Assembly (NCBI GenBank): GCA_964577275.1
Contig: CAZNYR010000027.1
Span: 1-40,871, forward strand
DNA length: 40,871 nucleotides
Source of the DNA: UBA2561 sp964577275
Lineage (GTDB): Bacteria; Bacteroidota; Bacteroidia; Cytophagales; Thermoflexibacteraceae
Reading direction: 5' to 3'
The position numbers and the translations under genes were made by a program. Numbering within the stretch: position 1 is the first letter of the stretch; the number at the start of each line of letters is the position of its first letter. Under the pieces are notes generated by a model, which was not told the DNA's origin, made no database searches, and saw nothing but the letters and a program-made list of their open reading frames with translations. This document shows, piece after piece, positions 14,938 to 24,009 of the stretch.

Positions 14938-16926
14938 ATGTTAAAAAATCCATTATTGGCTGAATTTAATACTATCATTGATTTTGCCAGTATTACACCT
15001 AAACACCTCGAAGAAGCGGTTAATTTTACCATCGAAGAAGCAAAAACTATACTTGAAAAAATCAAGCAAATCCCTCATAATCAGCGTACTTACGAAAATA
15101 CAATGAAGGCGTATGATTTACTGGGCTATCATCTGGGCAAAGTGCATGGGTGCGTCTATATTTTGATGTCAGTTTCACCTTCGGAACAAATTCGAGTGGT
15201 CGGGATGAAGGTCGCTCAAAAAATAGGGCTTTTCGGCAATCAACTTTCGTTGGATGAGCAACTATATCAGGCAGTTAAGGCATATTCTCAAACCGAAGAA
15301 GCACGAAAATTAACAGGAACAAATGCCAAATTTATCCGTGAAACAGTCCGAAGTTTTGAAAAAAATGGCTTTGCTTTGCCGCCAGAAAAACGAGTACAAC
15401 TCCAAAAAATTCAGGATGAAATGACTGAAATCGGAAATATTTTCTATAAAAATATCAACGATGCACAAGACTTTCTGGAAATTTCCGAAGCGGAAATGCA
15501 GGGGCTTCCCGATGACTTCAGAAAAGCACATTTTACCAAAAATGGTACATACAAAATATCAACCGATTATCCTTCGTATCGTCCGTTTATGATGCTTTCC
15601 GAATCTGAATCAGCACGTAAGAAACTGTATATCAAGTTCTTGAACAAAGCCTCTGATAAAAATCTGGATGTATTACACAAAATACTGATGCTACGCAAAA
15701 AGAAAGCCAAACTCTTAGGCTTTAAAAGTTATGCCGATTACCGAACCGATGATTTGATGACCAAAAACGCTCAAACTGTCTGGGATTTTGAGGAAGATTT
15801 GTATCAAAAGGTACGTCCAAAAGCCGAAGCCGATTATGCCGAATTAATAGAATTAAAGCAAAAAAAGCACGCCCCAAATGCTACCCAAATTCATAGCTGG
15901 GAAGCCAGTTATTATTCGGAAATTTTGAAGAAAGAAAAATACAATCTTGATTCTGAGGAAGTTAAGCTCTATTTTGAATTAAATGCTGTTTTAGATGGAA
16001 TGTTCCGAATTACCGAAAAATTATTTAGTATCCAAATTCAGGAAATCGAAAATCCTTCCGTTTGGCATCAAGACGTTCGTTTATTTGAATTATCTGAAAA
16101 TCAATTAGTTATTGGAAGATTTTACCTTGATTTATTCCCTCGTGAAGGCAAATACGGACACGCCGCCTGTTTCCCAATGATTTCGGGATGTGAAACTCCG
16201 AAAGGTTACCAAAAACCACTTTTGAGCTTGGTTTGTAATTTTCCCAAACCCACAAACGAACGCCCAAGTTTACTCAAACATTCAGACGTAGAAACCATGT
16301 TTCACGAGTTTGGACACGGCTTACATTCACTGCTAACTACCTCACCCTTAGCAAGTTATTCAGGAACAAGCACCGTTCGGGATTTTGTTGAAGTGCCTTC
16401 CCAACTCTTTGAAAATTGGGCTTGGGATTATGAAACTTTGAAAGATTTTGCCAAACATTACCAAACAGGCGAAGTCCTTCCCAAGACCTTGCACGATAAA
16501 ATGTTCGCTTCAAAAAATGTGGGGTCGGGCTTACATCATTTACAACAAATATTTTATGGAATATACGACCTTACCTTACATGATAAGTTTGACCCTGAAA
16601 GCACCGAAACCACGACAGAAATCTTAGAAAAGGTACAAAACGAACGTACACTTTATAACTATTTGGAAGGAACACATTTTGAAGCAGGATTTGGACATTT
16701 AAACGGATATGGTTCGAGTTATTACGGCTATTTGTGGGCATTAGTTTACGCCTGTGATGTTTTTTCAGTTTTTGAAGAAAATGGCATTATGAATCCCGAA
16801 ATCGGAAAAAAATATCGAACTGAAATTCTATCGAAAGGTGGCTCAATAGATGAAAATGAACAACTCAAAAACTTTTTGGGGCGAGAACCTAATGCCGAAG
16901 CATTTACAAAATCATTAGGTTTATAA
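14938..16926 (+). CDS. M3 family metallopeptidase (oligopeptidase A / Dcp-like)
   Basis: This 662-residue enzyme has the zinc site HEFGH at 456-460 (His456, Glu457, His460) and the third ligand Glu485 in DFVEVPSQ, exactly the 29-residue spacing of thimet-type oligopeptidases. The N-terminal NPLLAEFNTI and ITPKHLEEAV match the opening of oligopeptidase A and dipeptidyl carboxypeptidase. There is no signal peptide, so it acts in the cytoplasm, trimming short peptides left by larger proteases or import. The two subfamilies cannot be separated firmly by eye. It is transcribed alone, ending at a hairpin shared with the amidase gene. Confidence 0.93.
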   Translation: MLKNPLLAEFNTIIDFASITPKHLEEAVNFTIEEAKTILEKIKQIPHNQRTYENTMKAYDLLGYHLGKVHGCVYILMSVSPSEQIRVVGMKVAQKIGLFGNQLSLDEQLYQAVKAYSQTEEARKLTGTNAKFIRETVRSFEKNGFALPPEKRVQLQKIQDEMTEIGNIFYKNINDAQDFLEISEAEMQGLPDDFRKAHFTKNGTYKISTDYPSYRPFMMLSESESARKKLYIKFLNKASDKNLDVLHKILMLRKKKAKLLGFKSYADYRTDDLMTKNAQTVWDFEEDLYQKVRPKAEADYAELIELKQKKHAPNATQIHSWEASYYSEILKKEKYNLDSEEVKLYFELNAVLDGMFRITEKLFSIQIQEIENPSVWHQDVRLFELSENQLVIGRFYLDLFPREGKYGHAACFPMISGCETPKGYQKPLLSLVCNFPKPTNERPSLLKHSDVETMFHEFGHGLHSLLTTSPLASYSGTSTVRDFVEVPSQLFENWAWDYETLKDFAKHYQTGEVLPKTLHDKMFASKNVGSGLHHLQQIFYGIYDLTLHDKFDPESTETTTEILEKVQNERTLYNYLEGTHFEAGFGHLNGYGSSYYGYLWALVYACDVFSVFEENGIMNPEIGKKYRTEILSKGGSIDENEQLKNFLGREPNAEAFTKSLGL

Positions 16927-16935
16927 TTAAAATTT

Positions 16936-16970
16936 TAAACTTGTCAAGTTTTAAAAACTTGGCAAGTTTA
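16936..16970. terminator. Bidirectional hairpin between convergent genes
   Basis: The arms TAAACTTGTCAAGTTT (16936-16951) and AAACTTGGCAAGTTTA (16955-16970) pair with one G-U. Each arm is itself a palindrome (AACTTG-n-CAAGTT), so two small hairpins or one large one can form. Confidence 0.75.
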
Positions 16971-16974
16971 GAGA

Positions 16975-17907
16975 TTAATGAAAAACCAAAAACGCATCAG
17001 GAAAACCATTTTTCCGAAAATAATTAAGTGCTTGGATTGCCGAATTTTTGGTGTGATAGCCTGTGGCAAAATATTTGTAAACTTTGCCAAGTTTCTGAAT
17101 ATGAACATTTTGTATGACTTTTTTTCCCGATTTGAGTAGCTCATTTTTTTTGCTTAAAACTGCTAACTGAATGCGATATTTTTTGCTTTCGACCTGCTTT
17201 TTGTATCTTTTAAAACCTTCAAAAATAGCTTTGGCAATCAGCACCTGCCCCGCTTCGGAGCGCATATATTTTTCTTCATAAGCATTAGAAATAAAACCCA
17301 CTTCGGTCAAAATCGCAGGCATTCTCGCCAACCTTAGGACATACAATCCTCCTCGTTTTACGCCCCGACTGTGCCGCGTCTGACGAGCAAATTCCCGCTC
17401 AATGGCTTGCGCTAAATCAATACTAAGTTTTTGATTATCAGGTGATTGTATAAAATTATCTTGCTGGTAGTCTTGACCATATTTTTTATTTTCTCGGCGG
17501 ATAACCTCATCAGAAGTGCCACGCTTTCCGAAAGCAAAAGTTTCCGTACCATAAGCATAACGATTAGGCGAAGCATTTGTATGAATGGAAATAAATAAAT
17601 CAGCTTGATGTTTTTGAGCAATGTAAGTTCTACGCCACAAACTTACAAATTTATCATTTTTTCGAGTATAAATCACCTTGATTTGTGGATAATTTTTGGA
17701 AATTAATATTCCTAATTTCAAGGCAATTTTCAGATTTATAGTTTTTTCTTGGCTGTATCTTCCGATTGCGCCAGGGTCTTTGCCCCCGTGTCCCGCATCA
17801 ATCACGATGGTTTTGAGTTGATTCGTTGGTAAAAAAGACTGGGCGTGCGCCAAAGAAAATACGACACAACACAAGATGGCACACAAAGTAAACCCTCTGA
17901 TATTCAT
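16975..17907 (-). CDS. N-acetylmuramoyl-L-alanine amidase (Amidase_3) with SPOR-like tail
   Basis: The 310-residue protein carries a signal peptide (about 1-22, ending LAHA before Q23). The zinc amidase domain shows its first ligand in IDAGHGGKDPGA (His40), the second in EKTINL (Glu54), the third in SIHTNASPN, and the catalytic glutamate in TEVGFISN. The last 75 residues (YRIQLAVLSKKNELL to the end) look like a SPOR domain, which binds glycan strands lacking stem peptides at the division site. It cleaves the bond between MurNAc and L-alanine in peptidoglycan, in the periplasm, probably at cell separation. A polysaccharide deacetylase lies upstream on the same strand behind a terminator. Confidence 0.92.
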   Translation of the reverse strand: MNIRGFTLCAILCCVVFSLAHAQSFLPTNQLKTIVIDAGHGGKDPGAIGRYSQEKTINLKIALKLGILISKNYPQIKVIYTRKNDKFVSLWRRTYIAQKHQADLFISIHTNASPNRYAYGTETFAFGKRGTSDEVIRRENKKYGQDYQQDNFIQSPDNQKLSIDLAQAIEREFARQTRHSRGVKRGGLYVLRLARMPAILTEVGFISNAYEEKYMRSEAGQVLIAKAIFEGFKRYKKQVESKKYRIQLAVLSKKNELLKSGKKVIQNVHIQKLGKVYKYFATGYHTKNSAIQALNYFRKNGFPDAFLVFH

Positions 17908-17926
17908 AGTTTTAACATTTTATCAT

Positions 17927-17978
17927 AAAAAAAAGTCGTCTGATTTTCATGTAAATTACTTAAAATCAGATGACTTTT
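17927..17978 (-). terminator. Intrinsic terminator between deacetylase and amidase genes
   Basis: AAAAGTCGTCTGATTTT (17931-17947) pairs with AAAATCAGATGACTTTT (17962-17978), one G-U. On the minus strand the stem is followed by eight T. The arm includes a TGATTTTCA core. Confidence 0.83.
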
Positions 17979-18012
17979 GAGCGACTTTGTGTTCAAAAAT
18001 AGGGTTTGGGTG

Positions 18013-18657
18013 TTATAAACTCTCAAATCGAAAACCTTTCCGCGCAAAAAATTTAAGATAACGAGGTAAAACATACATCATATTTCGGGAAGCCTTGATG
18101 CTATCGTGAAATACAATAATCGACCCTTTTTTGGTGTGTTGTACCGACTTACGGAGGCAGATTTTGGGGTCGAGTTCTTTATCGAAATCTCCACTCAAAA
18201 CATCCCACATAATTAATTGATAATCAGGTAATAAGCCTGTGGCTTGCGCCCGTTTTAGCCTGCCATAAGGCGGACGAAAAAGTTTTTTTCTGCGTTGATT
18301 TTTGGCGGAAATATTTGCCTCAATCGTTTCGGCACATTTCTGAATATTGCTCAAATATTCGTCATTTTCTGTTTTCCAACCGTCAAAATGATTAAAGGTG
18401 TGGTTGCCGATGCTGTGTTTTGCGTCCAGCAATTTTTGAAAAATATGCGGATATTTCCGAATATTGTCGCCTACACAAAAAAAAGTGGCTTTGGCATCAT
18501 ATTTTGCCAGTTCGTCAAGGACAAATTCGGTAATTTCAGGAATTGGTCCATCATCAAATGTTAAATAGATAACCTTTTCTTGAACTGCCTTTTTCCAAAT
18601 TAATCGAGGAAACAAATAGCGAAACACTCGACCCGTGTGATGAAGATACATAAACAA
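18013..18657 (-). CDS. Polysaccharide deacetylase (NodB homology domain)
   Basis: The 214-residue protein contains the five NodB motifs: TFDDGP (33-38, catalytic Asp and metal Asp), HTFNH (86-90, two metal histidines), RPPYG (128-132), the Asp-Trp region IMWDVLSGDF, and IVFHDS near the C-terminus. The family removes N- or O-acetyl groups from cell wall or surface polysaccharides. The short N-terminal HTGRVFRYLFPRLIWK is amphipathic with no classic signal peptide, so membrane association is possible but unproved. The ATGs at 18657 and 18651 are both possible starts. The neighbouring amidase supports a peptidoglycan role, and the terminator between them implies separate transcripts. Confidence 0.9.
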   Translation of the reverse strand: MFMYLHHTGRVFRYLFPRLIWKKAVQEKVIYLTFDDGPIPEITEFVLDELAKYDAKATFFCVGDNIRKYPHIFQKLLDAKHSIGNHTFNHFDGWKTENDEYLSNIQKCAETIEANISAKNQRRKKLFRPPYGRLKRAQATGLLPDYQLIMWDVLSGDFDKELDPKICLRKSVQHTKKGSIIVFHDSIKASRNMMYVLPRYLKFFARKGFRFESL

Positions 18658-18928
18658 AACATTTAGATAAATTAATTGTGTTGTGTGCTAAAAAATCGTA
18701 TCAGATTTTTTGTTTTGTTATAAAATAAAGATGATATTTTCGTATCTTGTAAGGTTTTATCTGAATTTTGCTGTAAATCTACATGAAAGATGAAAAAGAA
18801 GCGTAAAAAGTTGTCTTTAATTATCCGAAAAATTAAAAAAAATTGTTCTTTTACGAGTTTATGCGAAAAAAATACCCGAAAATTCGGTAACTTTCAGTTT
18901 TTAGAAATCTAACCCAATTATATCCATC

Positions 18929-19270
18929 ATGAAAGGCATTACATTTATTAAGGATGCCAAAGGACGAACCTTACAGGCTCAAGTTGATTTGAGTGTTCAT
19001 CGAGTGGCATTTGAGAAATTTTTTGGTAAAAATGCGTCTAACACGGTAGATTTAAACGCAAATCAAGCCGAATTTGATGCGTTTTTCGATTATACCATCA
19101 CAAATCCACCCCAAGTTGGGCAACCTGATATTCCGCCGATGATGACACCGACTGCCAAAAGTGCGCCTTTAGAACGCACGCCAGATATTCCTGATATGGT
19201 CAGACCTGCCTCCAAATCCAATAAAGCAGGCAAAAAACCAGATATTCCAGATATGATTAAGCCTAATTAA
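18929..19270 (+). CDS. Small protein with three PDIPDM repeats
   Basis: The 113-residue protein has an N-terminal compact part (MKGITFIKDAKGRTLQAQVDL to about 60) reminiscent in size of small DNA-binding antitoxin-like proteins, though I see no secure match. The C-terminal tail is low in order, rich in Pro and Lys, and repeats QPDIPPMMTP, TPDIPDMVRP and KPDIPDMIKP at about residues 71, 91 and 104. There is no toxin-like neighbour and no signal peptide. The repeats look like short linear docking motifs. The stop codon is in a 27-bp repeat element. Codon use resembles the neighbours. Function unknown. Confidence 0.6.
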   Translation: MKGITFIKDAKGRTLQAQVDLSVHRVAFEKFFGKNASNTVDLNANQAEFDAFFDYTITNPPQVGQPDIPPMMTPTAKSAPLERTPDIPDMVRPASKSNKAGKKPDIPDMIKPN

Positions 19271-19293
19271 TTACCTGATAATCATTGAGTTGT
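19267..19293 (-). repeat. 27-bp TGATTWTCA element, copy 6 (contains a stop codon)
   Basis: The minus strand reads left arm ACAACTCA, A, core TGATTATCA (19276-19284), G, right arm GTAATTAA. The TAA of the PDIPDM gene (19268-19270) lies inside it. Confidence 0.55.
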
Positions 19294-19429
19294 ATAAATA
19301 ACAACGGAATAAAAAATCATTATTTTTAATTTTAAATCTAAACTATTTTTACCCTATTGAACTTTCTGAAAATCTATTGAAAACAGATGCGGTTTGGGTT
19401 TGATGTGGTAATTTTTTTGGAAAAGTTCA

Positions 19430-19437
19430 TACCTTTG
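19430..19437 (+). promoter_or_regulatory. Promoter -7 box for the methyltransferase
   Basis: TACCTTTG matches TAnnTTTG exactly, 20 bases before the ATG at 19458. The nearest TTTG copies upstream are 10 and 27 bases away, so the -33 part is weak. Confidence 0.5.
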
Positions 19438-19457
19438 TCCAAAAAAATGCGGTTCTT

Positions 19458-20237
19458 ATGGAAGAAATGATTAAAACTACCGAAGTTACCTCTTACGAAA
19501 TCGAGAGCGATAATGTGCTGAATCAACGGCTCTTTTTTGCTTATCAAACTTCGGCGGCGCAAGTCAAAGGGAAAATGCTGGAGGTCGGCTGTGGCACGGG
19601 CAAGGGATTGGAGATTTTTCCGACCTACTGCGACCATTATACCGCCATCGACAAAAACCCCAAATTGATTCAATATTTGGCGGCAAAATACCCGAAATAT
19701 ACCTTCATGAATCAACGGATTCCGCCCTTCGTGGGGATTGCGGATAATACTTTCGATACCCTTGTAACTCAACAAGTTATCGAGCATATTCAGGATGACC
19801 ATTTGTTTGTCAAAGAAATCCATCGGGTACTAAAACCCAATGGCAAGGCAATTATTACTACGCCAAACATCAAACACACACTGACCCGAAATCCATGGCA
19901 CGTCCGAGAATATACCGCCGATGAATTGCGGAAATTAGTCGGAACATATTTTCAAAAAATTGACATGAAAGGCGTGCGAGGAAGTGCGAACGTGATGGCA
20001 TATCATGAAGAAAATCGAAAATCAGTACAGAAAATTACGCGCTGGGATATTTTCAATTTTCAGTATAATTTGCCTCGATTTATGCTTCAAGTTCCATACG
20101 AAATACTAAACCGACTGAATCGGAATCGACTTCTGGAACAGGATTCGGAACTGGTCAAAAGTGTTCGATTAGAGGATTTTTCGTTGGATAATGACCCCGA
20201 AAAATGTCTGGATTTATATTGTATTCTGGAGAAATAA
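19458..20237 (+). CDS. Class I SAM-dependent methyltransferase
   Basis: This 259-residue Rossmann methyltransferase has the glycine-rich SAM site MLEVGCGTGKG (40-50), acidic end of strand 2 in TAIDKNPKL, and the motif QQVIEHIQDDHLFVKEIHRVLKPNGKAIITTPN in two parts, typical of Methyltransf_11/23. The C-terminal region after NPWHVREYTADEL resembles enzymes acting on lipid, quinone or surface-sugar precursors, but the substrate is not readable. It is cytoplasmic, with no signal or membrane helix. It stands alone with its own -7 box and faces the protease gene tail to tail. Confidence 0.87.
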   Translation: MEEMIKTTEVTSYEIESDNVLNQRLFFAYQTSAAQVKGKMLEVGCGTGKGLEIFPTYCDHYTAIDKNPKLIQYLAAKYPKYTFMNQRIPPFVGIADNTFDTLVTQQVIEHIQDDHLFVKEIHRVLKPNGKAIITTPNIKHTLTRNPWHVREYTADELRKLVGTYFQKIDMKGVRGSANVMAYHEENRKSVQKITRWDIFNFQYNLPRFMLQVPYEILNRLNRNRLLEQDSELVKSVRLEDFSLDNDPEKCLDLYCILEK

Positions 20238-20299
20238 ATTTCTTAAATCCGAGAACAAGTGAAGTTTTTTTTTGAAGATTTCATTTGTTTTTATTTTTT

Positions 20300-20326
20300 A
20301 TAATGTATTGATAATCAATTACAAAT
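20300..20326 (+). repeat. 27-bp TGATTWTCA element, copy 7 (contains a stop codon)
   Basis: The core TGATAATCA is at 20309-20317, with left arm ATAATGTA and right arm TTACAAAT. The minus-strand TAA of the protease gene (20319-20321) is inside. No other terminator is seen between these convergent genes. Confidence 0.55.
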
Positions 20327-21719
20327 GGTCAATTTCGGCAATTACAGCAACGACCGATTTGTTTTGGCTGACTGCCGAAAACTCAATCGTTCCTGCCTGA
20401 TATTTGATATTTTTGGGGGCGACCAATTTATCACCCAGAACGGTCTGGAGGCGTTGTTGAAAATTACCTGTTTCGAGTTCCATTTGTGTCATGATTTGGT
20501 CAATATCCAACTCAATTTTGGAATAGAGCACACACAAAAAATCTGTACCTTTGTTGTCATCCATCCGAATAAAATGACGTTCATCAGGAATAGCTACATT
20601 GTTAGATTTATAGATTAATGCGGGACTAATTCCAGCTTTGTGTGGAAAAATTTGATAACTTTTTTTGGATAAATCCGAGCCAAAGGCATAGACAAAGGCG
20701 GGTTCATTGTTCGAGATACGGATGCGGAATTTTGTGCCTGAAAGCATACTTTTGGTGATTTTGTAGTAACCATTTGCCTGATGTCGCGGCAACATTTGCC
20801 CGCCTTCCGCCAGCGGGAGCGTGATTTTGCCCGATAAATCGACTTTGGCGGGTTCAGATTTGGGAATCGTAAACATTTCGTAGGCATATTTGACGAAATT
20901 ATGAAAATCCTTGTACCGAATCCAGACGTAACCTTCACTGCCCCAGCCTGTTCCCCAACTATTTTGAATCTCGAATGCGCCGCCGTATTTGGTATCGTCA
21001 TAACCAATCAAACACATGGCATGCCCGCCAAAATGGGAATATGGGGATTCTAAGGGATTCCAAACGGCTTGGGCATGGTTGAACGAAGGGGCGCAATTCA
21101 TACCAAAAATGACGGGTCTTTTTTCGGAAATTGCTTTTTTGATTTTTTGGATTTTGGAGGCATAGCCTTCATCCGTCCAGAACAAGGTCGCAAAACCCTG
21201 AATTTTGTGCGCTTTTGCCTTATGATATACCTCGTAAGAAATAGAGCGAGGACAATCTTGGGCAAACTCCGAATATCGGGGTACACCATTGATTTTCATG
21301 TATTTAAGAGCATCTTCGATATAACTTCCATCCGAACAGTTATAATCCGAACTGCCTTTGATGTGTTTATAAAGAAATCCTGCGGAAAAAGCTCGATTCG
21401 TAATCTGCTGACGGTCAGTTAGATTCAGACGTACTGCTTCGGCAATCGAGCGCGCCGCATACGCCGAACTCCACGCCGTACACGTGCCGTATTGCCCTTG
21501 ACTTTGGGGATATGGGCAATATTTTTTGAGCGAAAAACGTGCAGGCAAATCATAATCTCCACGCATCAAAGGAGCTTTGACGGGTAATTGATTATATTGT
21601 TCTTCATTGATTTTCAGACCTTTAGCGTAATTTTGTCCGAAAATTATACTTGAGAATGGACTTGGAAATAAGCCACTTATCAAAATAAATGCCAACACTA
21701 TATGAATAAATTTTCTCAT
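20319..21719 (-). CDS. Secreted papain-family (C1) cysteine protease with DUF4384 domain
   Basis: The 466-residue protein has a signal peptide (about 1-29). A C1A-type protease domain follows with oxyanion Gln74 and catalytic Cys80 in QGQYGTCTAWS, His233 in SHFGGHAM and Asn253 in IQNSWGTGWG. The order and the Q-x5-C spacing are those of papain. There is no long inhibitory propeptide, only about 45 residues. The second half (about 285-440, with SGTKFRIRISNNEPAFVYAFG and IFPHKAGISPAL) matches DUF4384, a domain often attached to caspase-like or protease modules. It should act in the periplasm or outside. It lies 60 bases downstream of the symporter on the same strand, so co-transcription is possible. 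Confidence 0.88.
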   Translation of the reverse strand: MRKFIHIVLAFILISGLFPSPFSSIIFGQNYAKGLKINEEQYNQLPVKAPLMRGDYDLPARFSLKKYCPYPQSQGQYGTCTAWSSAYAARSIAEAVRLNLTDRQQITNRAFSAGFLYKHIKGSSDYNCSDGSYIEDALKYMKINGVPRYSEFAQDCPRSISYEVYHKAKAHKIQGFATLFWTDEGYASKIQKIKKAISEKRPVIFGMNCAPSFNHAQAVWNPLESPYSHFGGHAMCLIGYDDTKYGGAFEIQNSWGTGWGSEGYVWIRYKDFHNFVKYAYEMFTIPKSEPAKVDLSGKITLPLAEGGQMLPRHQANGYYKITKSMLSGTKFRIRISNNEPAFVYAFGSDLSKKSYQIFPHKAGISPALIYKSNNVAIPDERHFIRMDDNKGTDFLCVLYSKIELDIDQIMTQMELETGNFQQRLQTVLGDKLVAPKNIKYQAGTIEFSAVSQNKSVVAVIAEIDHL

Positions 21720-21779
21720 AAGTACTATTTGATTAATAATTCAATTAGAATTAACTTTTTCGTTAAATTAGTGGATTTT

Positions 21780-23489
21780 CTAACGCCTATTTTTATTCAT
21801 CGCATGAAATACAAAAGCCAAGCCAACTACCGTTACGCAGCCAATCAGATTATACCATAAATACGCAATGTGATAGGCTTCGGGTATGCCAAAATGTAAG
21901 AAAATAACCAACATTTCTGCCACGAGTGCGGCATAAAACACGGCATTTCCGCCAATTTTTTTGATATAAAATGCGACCAAAAAAATGCCTAAAATCGTTC
22001 CGTAAAATAACGACCCTAAGATATTGACGGCTTCTATCAAATTGTTACTCAAGGAGTTAGCGAATTGTGCCAAGGAAATAGCATAAACCCCCCAGAGTAC
22101 GGTAGTGATTTTGGAAACGTTCAGATAATGTCGGTCGGAGGCGTTGGTTTTGAGGCTTCGTTTGTAAATATCAATGACGGTCGTGGAGGCAAGCGCATTG
22201 AGTTCGGACGAGGTCGAGGACATCGAAGCAGATAAAATGACGGCAATCAATAAGCCGATTAATCCTGTGGGCAAATTTTGGGTTACGAAAGTCAAGAAGA
22301 CATAATTGGTGTCGGCGGCTTTGATTTTTCCGTCCCGTTCATTTTTTTGGTGGATGATGCCGATGGCTTCCTTTCGGATGCGTTTTGCCTGATTTTCAGT
22401 GGCTTTCAGTTCTGAAGTGGCTTGTTCAATTTTGTTCGGATTTTCGGAATGAAACGACTCGACCAGGGCGATGGTTTTCTGTTTTTTTTGTTCAAAAGTT
22501 TGGGCGTATTGATGTTCCAAATTCCGAAATTTTGCTGCATCAGTAGTTTGATATACTTCATTAACTTCCACTCGATTGAAATACAAAGGCGGCTCGTTGA
22601 ATTGATAAAACACAAAAATCATGGTGCCAATAAACAAAATGAGGAATTGCATCGGCACTTTAATAAATCCATTCATCAGGAGTCCCAGACGACTTTCTGT
22701 TACTGAACTTCCGCCCAAATACCGCTGTACTTGCGATTGGTCAGTACCAAAATAGGACATAAACAAGAAAAACCCGCCTAATATTCCCGACCAGACATTA
22801 TATTTATCATTCAAATCAAAATCAAAACTAATCGCATTAAGTTTTCCTGCTTTTCCCGCCACCCGAATGGCATCCGAAAAAGAAACCTGTTCGGGTAACA
22901 GCCTAACAACCATGATTCCTGCCATCAACATTCCCAGAAAAATAATAATCATTTGTTGTTTTTGGGTCTGGCTCACGGCAGAAGTTCCACCCACGACCGT
23001 ATATAAAATGACCACGCCACCGATGACAATATTTAAATAATAAATATTCCAATTCAGGATATGAGAAAGCACCAAAGCAGGGGCATAAATCGTCAATCCA
23101 GCCGCCAAACCCCGTTGCGTCAGGAATAAAAATGCGCCTAAAGCCCTGGTTTTGTAGTCAAAACGAGATTCGAGATATTCGTAAGCGGTATAAACACGAA
23201 GGCGATGATAAATTGGCACCACCGTAATCGAAAGGACGACCATCGCCAACGGCAAGCCAAAATAAAATTGGACAAATCGCATTCCGTCCGAGAATGCCTG
23301 TCCGGGTGTGCTTAGAAAAGTAATGGCACTGGCTTGGGTCGCCATAATCGAAAGCCCGATAGTGTACCATTTCATCTGTTTGGAAAGTAAATAACTCTTG
23401 ACATCTTGCTGATTACGAGTCTTATAAATCCCGTATGCGGTAATAAATGTAACCGTTCCGATGAGGACAATCCAGTCTGCGATTTGCAT
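21780..23489 (-). CDS. Sodium:solute symporter (SSS family)
   Basis: The 569-residue protein has about thirteen hydrophobic helices. Family features include YLLSKQMKWYTIGLSIMATQASAITFLSTPGQAF in two stretches near the N-terminus and LSASMSSTSSELNALASTTVIDIYK, the conserved sodium-site helix. A charged, helical insertion of about 90 residues (YFNRVEVNEVYQ to GKIKAADTNYV) sits between membrane helices. I recall similar insertions in other Bacteroidota members. It imports a sugar, amino acid or vitamin with sodium, substrate unknown. A repeat element lies 37 bases upstream of the start. The protease gene is next downstream. Confidence 0.92.
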   Translation of the reverse strand: MQIADWIVLIGTVTFITAYGIYKTRNQQDVKSYLLSKQMKWYTIGLSIMATQASAITFLSTPGQAFSDGMRFVQFYFGLPLAMVVLSITVVPIYHRLRVYTAYEYLESRFDYKTRALGAFLFLTQRGLAAGLTIYAPALVLSHILNWNIYYLNIVIGGVVILYTVVGGTSAVSQTQKQQMIIIFLGMLMAGIMVVRLLPEQVSFSDAIRVAGKAGKLNAISFDFDLNDKYNVWSGILGGFFLFMSYFGTDQSQVQRYLGGSSVTESRLGLLMNGFIKVPMQFLILFIGTMIFVFYQFNEPPLYFNRVEVNEVYQTTDAAKFRNLEHQYAQTFEQKKQKTIALVESFHSENPNKIEQATSELKATENQAKRIRKEAIGIIHQKNERDGKIKAADTNYVFLTFVTQNLPTGLIGLLIAVILSASMSSTSSELNALASTTVIDIYKRSLKTNASDRHYLNVSKITTVLWGVYAISLAQFANSLSNNLIEAVNILGSLFYGTILGIFLVAFYIKKIGGNAVFYAALVAEMLVIFLHFGIPEAYHIAYLWYNLIGCVTVVGLAFVFHAMNKNRR

Positions 23490-23525
23490 AAATAATTTGA
23501 ATTTAGTTTATATGTTGATTGGAAT

Positions 23526-23552
23526 ATAACTTATTGATTTTCAAATAATTAC
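23526..23552 (+). repeat. 27-bp TGATTWTCA element, copy 8
   Basis: The core TGATTTTCA is at 23535-23543, with left arm ATAACTTA and right arm ATAATTAC, nearly identical to copy 5. It begins 37 bases upstream of the symporter start. Confidence 0.65.
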
Positions 23553-23654
23553 ATCGTCTTAATATTTAATAATCACTACTCAATATTACTTCATGTTCAG
23601 ATTCTTTGACAACTTACAAATAAACGGCTAAAAACGAAAAAATCATTCATACGC

Positions 23655-23691
23655 CAAAAAAAAACACCGCTGGGCTTATGCTGCGGTGTTT
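23655..23691 (-). terminator. Intrinsic terminator
   Basis: On the minus strand AAACACCGC and GCGGTGTTT form a 9-base stem with a 12-base loop, followed by a run of T. It is 25 bases after the stop of the 97-residue gene. Confidence 0.87.
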
Positions 23692-23715
23692 CTGATGTTT
23701 AAGTGTGAATACTAT

Positions 23716-24009
23716 TTAATAAATTAATTCCATTTCTCGGTAATACTCCTCTTCGGTCTGCAAGACGGCATTGATATAAGGAACAGGCATCGTAATCCCT
23801 TCCATACTAAGCTGGGTCTTGATATAATTCCGAATGGCAGAGCGCGTATTTGAACCCATCGAGAGTTCATAAAAATTGTGGTGATGTTGGAGAATGCTCC
23901 TTACGTCATCTTTGGTCATTTTGTCCATAAACTTTTCGGGCAGGTTGAAATAAACATTCAAAACAGCATCTTCACTGATGTAATCTGCGATTGCTTCCAT
24001 AAGCGTCAA
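23716..24009 (-). CDS. Small hypothetical protein, 97 residues
   Basis: I do not recognise the family. The sequence is soluble, acidic and mostly helical, with MTLMEAIADYISEDAVLNVYF at the start, a central KDDVRSILQHHHNFYELSMGSN in two helices and a Tyr/Glu-rich end (EEEYYREMELIY). It has no signal or membrane helix. The clear terminator downstream and codon use like its neighbours support a real gene. The following gene upstream is the cupin at 24257, across 247 bases that contain a small hairpin (GCGTAA with TTACGC near 24070) but no TAnnTTTG box. Confidence 0.65.
   Translation of the reverse strand: MTLMEAIADYISEDAVLNVYFNLPEKFMDKMTKDDVRSILQHHHNFYELSMGSNTRSAIRNYIKTQLSMEGITMPVPYINAVLQTEEEYYREMELIY

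Noticed and set aside
18790..18912. A 40-codon open frame (MKKKRKKLSLIIRK...) just before the PDIPDM gene
   Set aside because: It is very basic because the DNA is A-rich. It has no recognisable family and no spacing or start signal that supports translation, so chance is likelier.
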